From NCBI RefSeq assembly GCF_014836885.1, contig NZ_JACSPY010000005.1:1-64000 (forward strand): 64,000 nucleotides of DNA. Direction: 5' to 3'. Below, piece by piece: positions 63,673 through 64,000 of this stretch (its first letter is position 1; every line of letters starts with the position of its first letter). The DNA is from Brevibacterium gallinarum (GTDB lineage Bacteria > Actinomycetota > Actinomycetes > Actinomycetales > Brevibacteriaceae). The position numbers and the translations under genes were made by a program. The notes below the pieces were generated by a model that saw nothing but the letters and a program-made list of their open reading frames with translations, did no database searches and had not been told where the DNA came from.

Positions 63673-64000
63673 ATGACGCATACCACAGATCGCTATCCCG
63701 CTGCTGAGCTCACCGACGTCCCCGCCGATATCCGCGCCCGCATCGAAGAGGTCGGTCAGCAGACCGGCTTCGTGCCCAACGTCTTCATCCACCTCGCACG
63801 CCGGCCGGCGGAGTTCCGGGCGTTCTTCGCCTACTACGACGCGCTGATGGAGAAGGACACCGGCAACCTCACCAAGGCCGATCGGGAGATGATCATCACC
63901 GTCACCTCGGCGGCCAACAGCTGCCTGTACTGTGTGGTCGCACACGGGGCGGTGCTGCGGATCTTCGAGAAGGACCCCCACATTGCCGATAAGGTCGCGC
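63673..64000 (+). CDS. AhpD/carboxymuconolactone decarboxylase-like protein (3' end outside window)
   Basis: The visible 109 residues contain 'GQQTGFVPNVFIHLARRPAE', 'FRAFFAYYDALMEKDTGNLT', and the CxxC redox motif in 'ANSCLYCVVAHGAVLRIFEK', as in peroxidase-related alkylhydroperoxidase D-like proteins. The C-terminus is cut off. ATG 63673 lies 6 nt after TATCGT (63661-63666) without an SD, so it is probably leaderless. Confidence 0.85.
   Translation, partial: MTHTTDRYPAAELTDVPADIRARIEEVGQQTGFVPNVFIHLARRPAEFRAFFAYYDALMEKDTGNLTKADREMIITVTSAANSCLYCVVAHGAVLRIFEKDPHIADKVA

Overview
The window is chromosomal DNA of a high-G+C (roughly two-thirds or more) Gram-positive actinobacterium, probably a Micrococcales genus such as Brevibacterium. 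That placement is inferred from gene content: GTP-dependent PEP carboxykinase, a fused PutA of about 1150 residues, Mqo, MarP- and PrsW-type membrane proteases, a tRNA adenosine deaminase with its actinobacterial partner protein, a short SRP RNA, and many genes that look leaderless (a -10 box 6-7 nt before the start codon). No phage, CRISPR array, rRNA or origin was seen. The only mobile DNA is the tail of an IS481-type transposase at the left edge, followed by a truncated polysaccharide pyruvyltransferase-like reading frame.

Layout. 1-8 kb: IS remnant, phosphate permease with a small partner, thioesterase, pckG, tRNA-Arg, acetate permease pair (DUF485/ActP). 8-12 kb: cell-wall anchored ExeM-like nuclease, a broken methyltransferase, a cupin. 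12-22.6 kb: carbon-use block with putA, a divergent GntR/FCD-like regulator carrying a 31-C homopolymer inside its coding sequence, acetoacetyl-CoA synthetase, an LPXTG surface protein and mqo. 22.8-30.4 kb: PrsW + MarP operon, a nuclease-fold membrane protein, an OmpR-type DNA-binding protein, upp, tadA, tRNA-Ser(CGA). 30.5-36.9 kb: a compact, divergently transcribed cluster of six glycosyltransferases, one broken by a 1-base deletion. 36.9-45.1 kb: lipoprotein, nicotinamidase, aminotransferases, a hydrolase, FAD oxidase, a frameshifted SRPBCC protein, FAH-family protein. 45.2-49.6 kb: tgt and a YhhQ-type queuosine-precursor transporter around a DUF2079 protein, then a YbaK-type deacylase. 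49.6-57 kb: M3 peptidase, MFS exporter, aldehyde dehydrogenase + DUF779, L,D-transpeptidase. 57-64 kb: SRP RNA, TPP riboswitch-tenA, peptidoglycan amidase, tRNA-Ser(GGA), secreted proteins, an SDR, and a truncated AhpD/CMD-like gene.

Together the metabolic genes suit a cell living on acetate, acetoacetate, proline, aldehydes and 2-hydroxy acids, with pckG and mqo supplying gluconeogenesis and the TCA cycle. The wall-facing genes (two LPXTG proteins, Ldt, amidase, lipoproteins, glycosyltransferases) form the second theme.

The signals most worth a second look are: (i) the 31-C tract that could switch the putA-linked regulator on and off; (ii) a dispersed short motif, CCACCGCCTCGGG, whose 10-base core occurs 20 times in both intergenic and coding DNA; (iii) a perfect 28-bp AT-rich palindrome in a convergent intergenic region; (iv) single-base indels in G runs in two genes; (v) short tandem duplications at gene 3' ends; (vi) the undescribed glycosyltransferase cluster.
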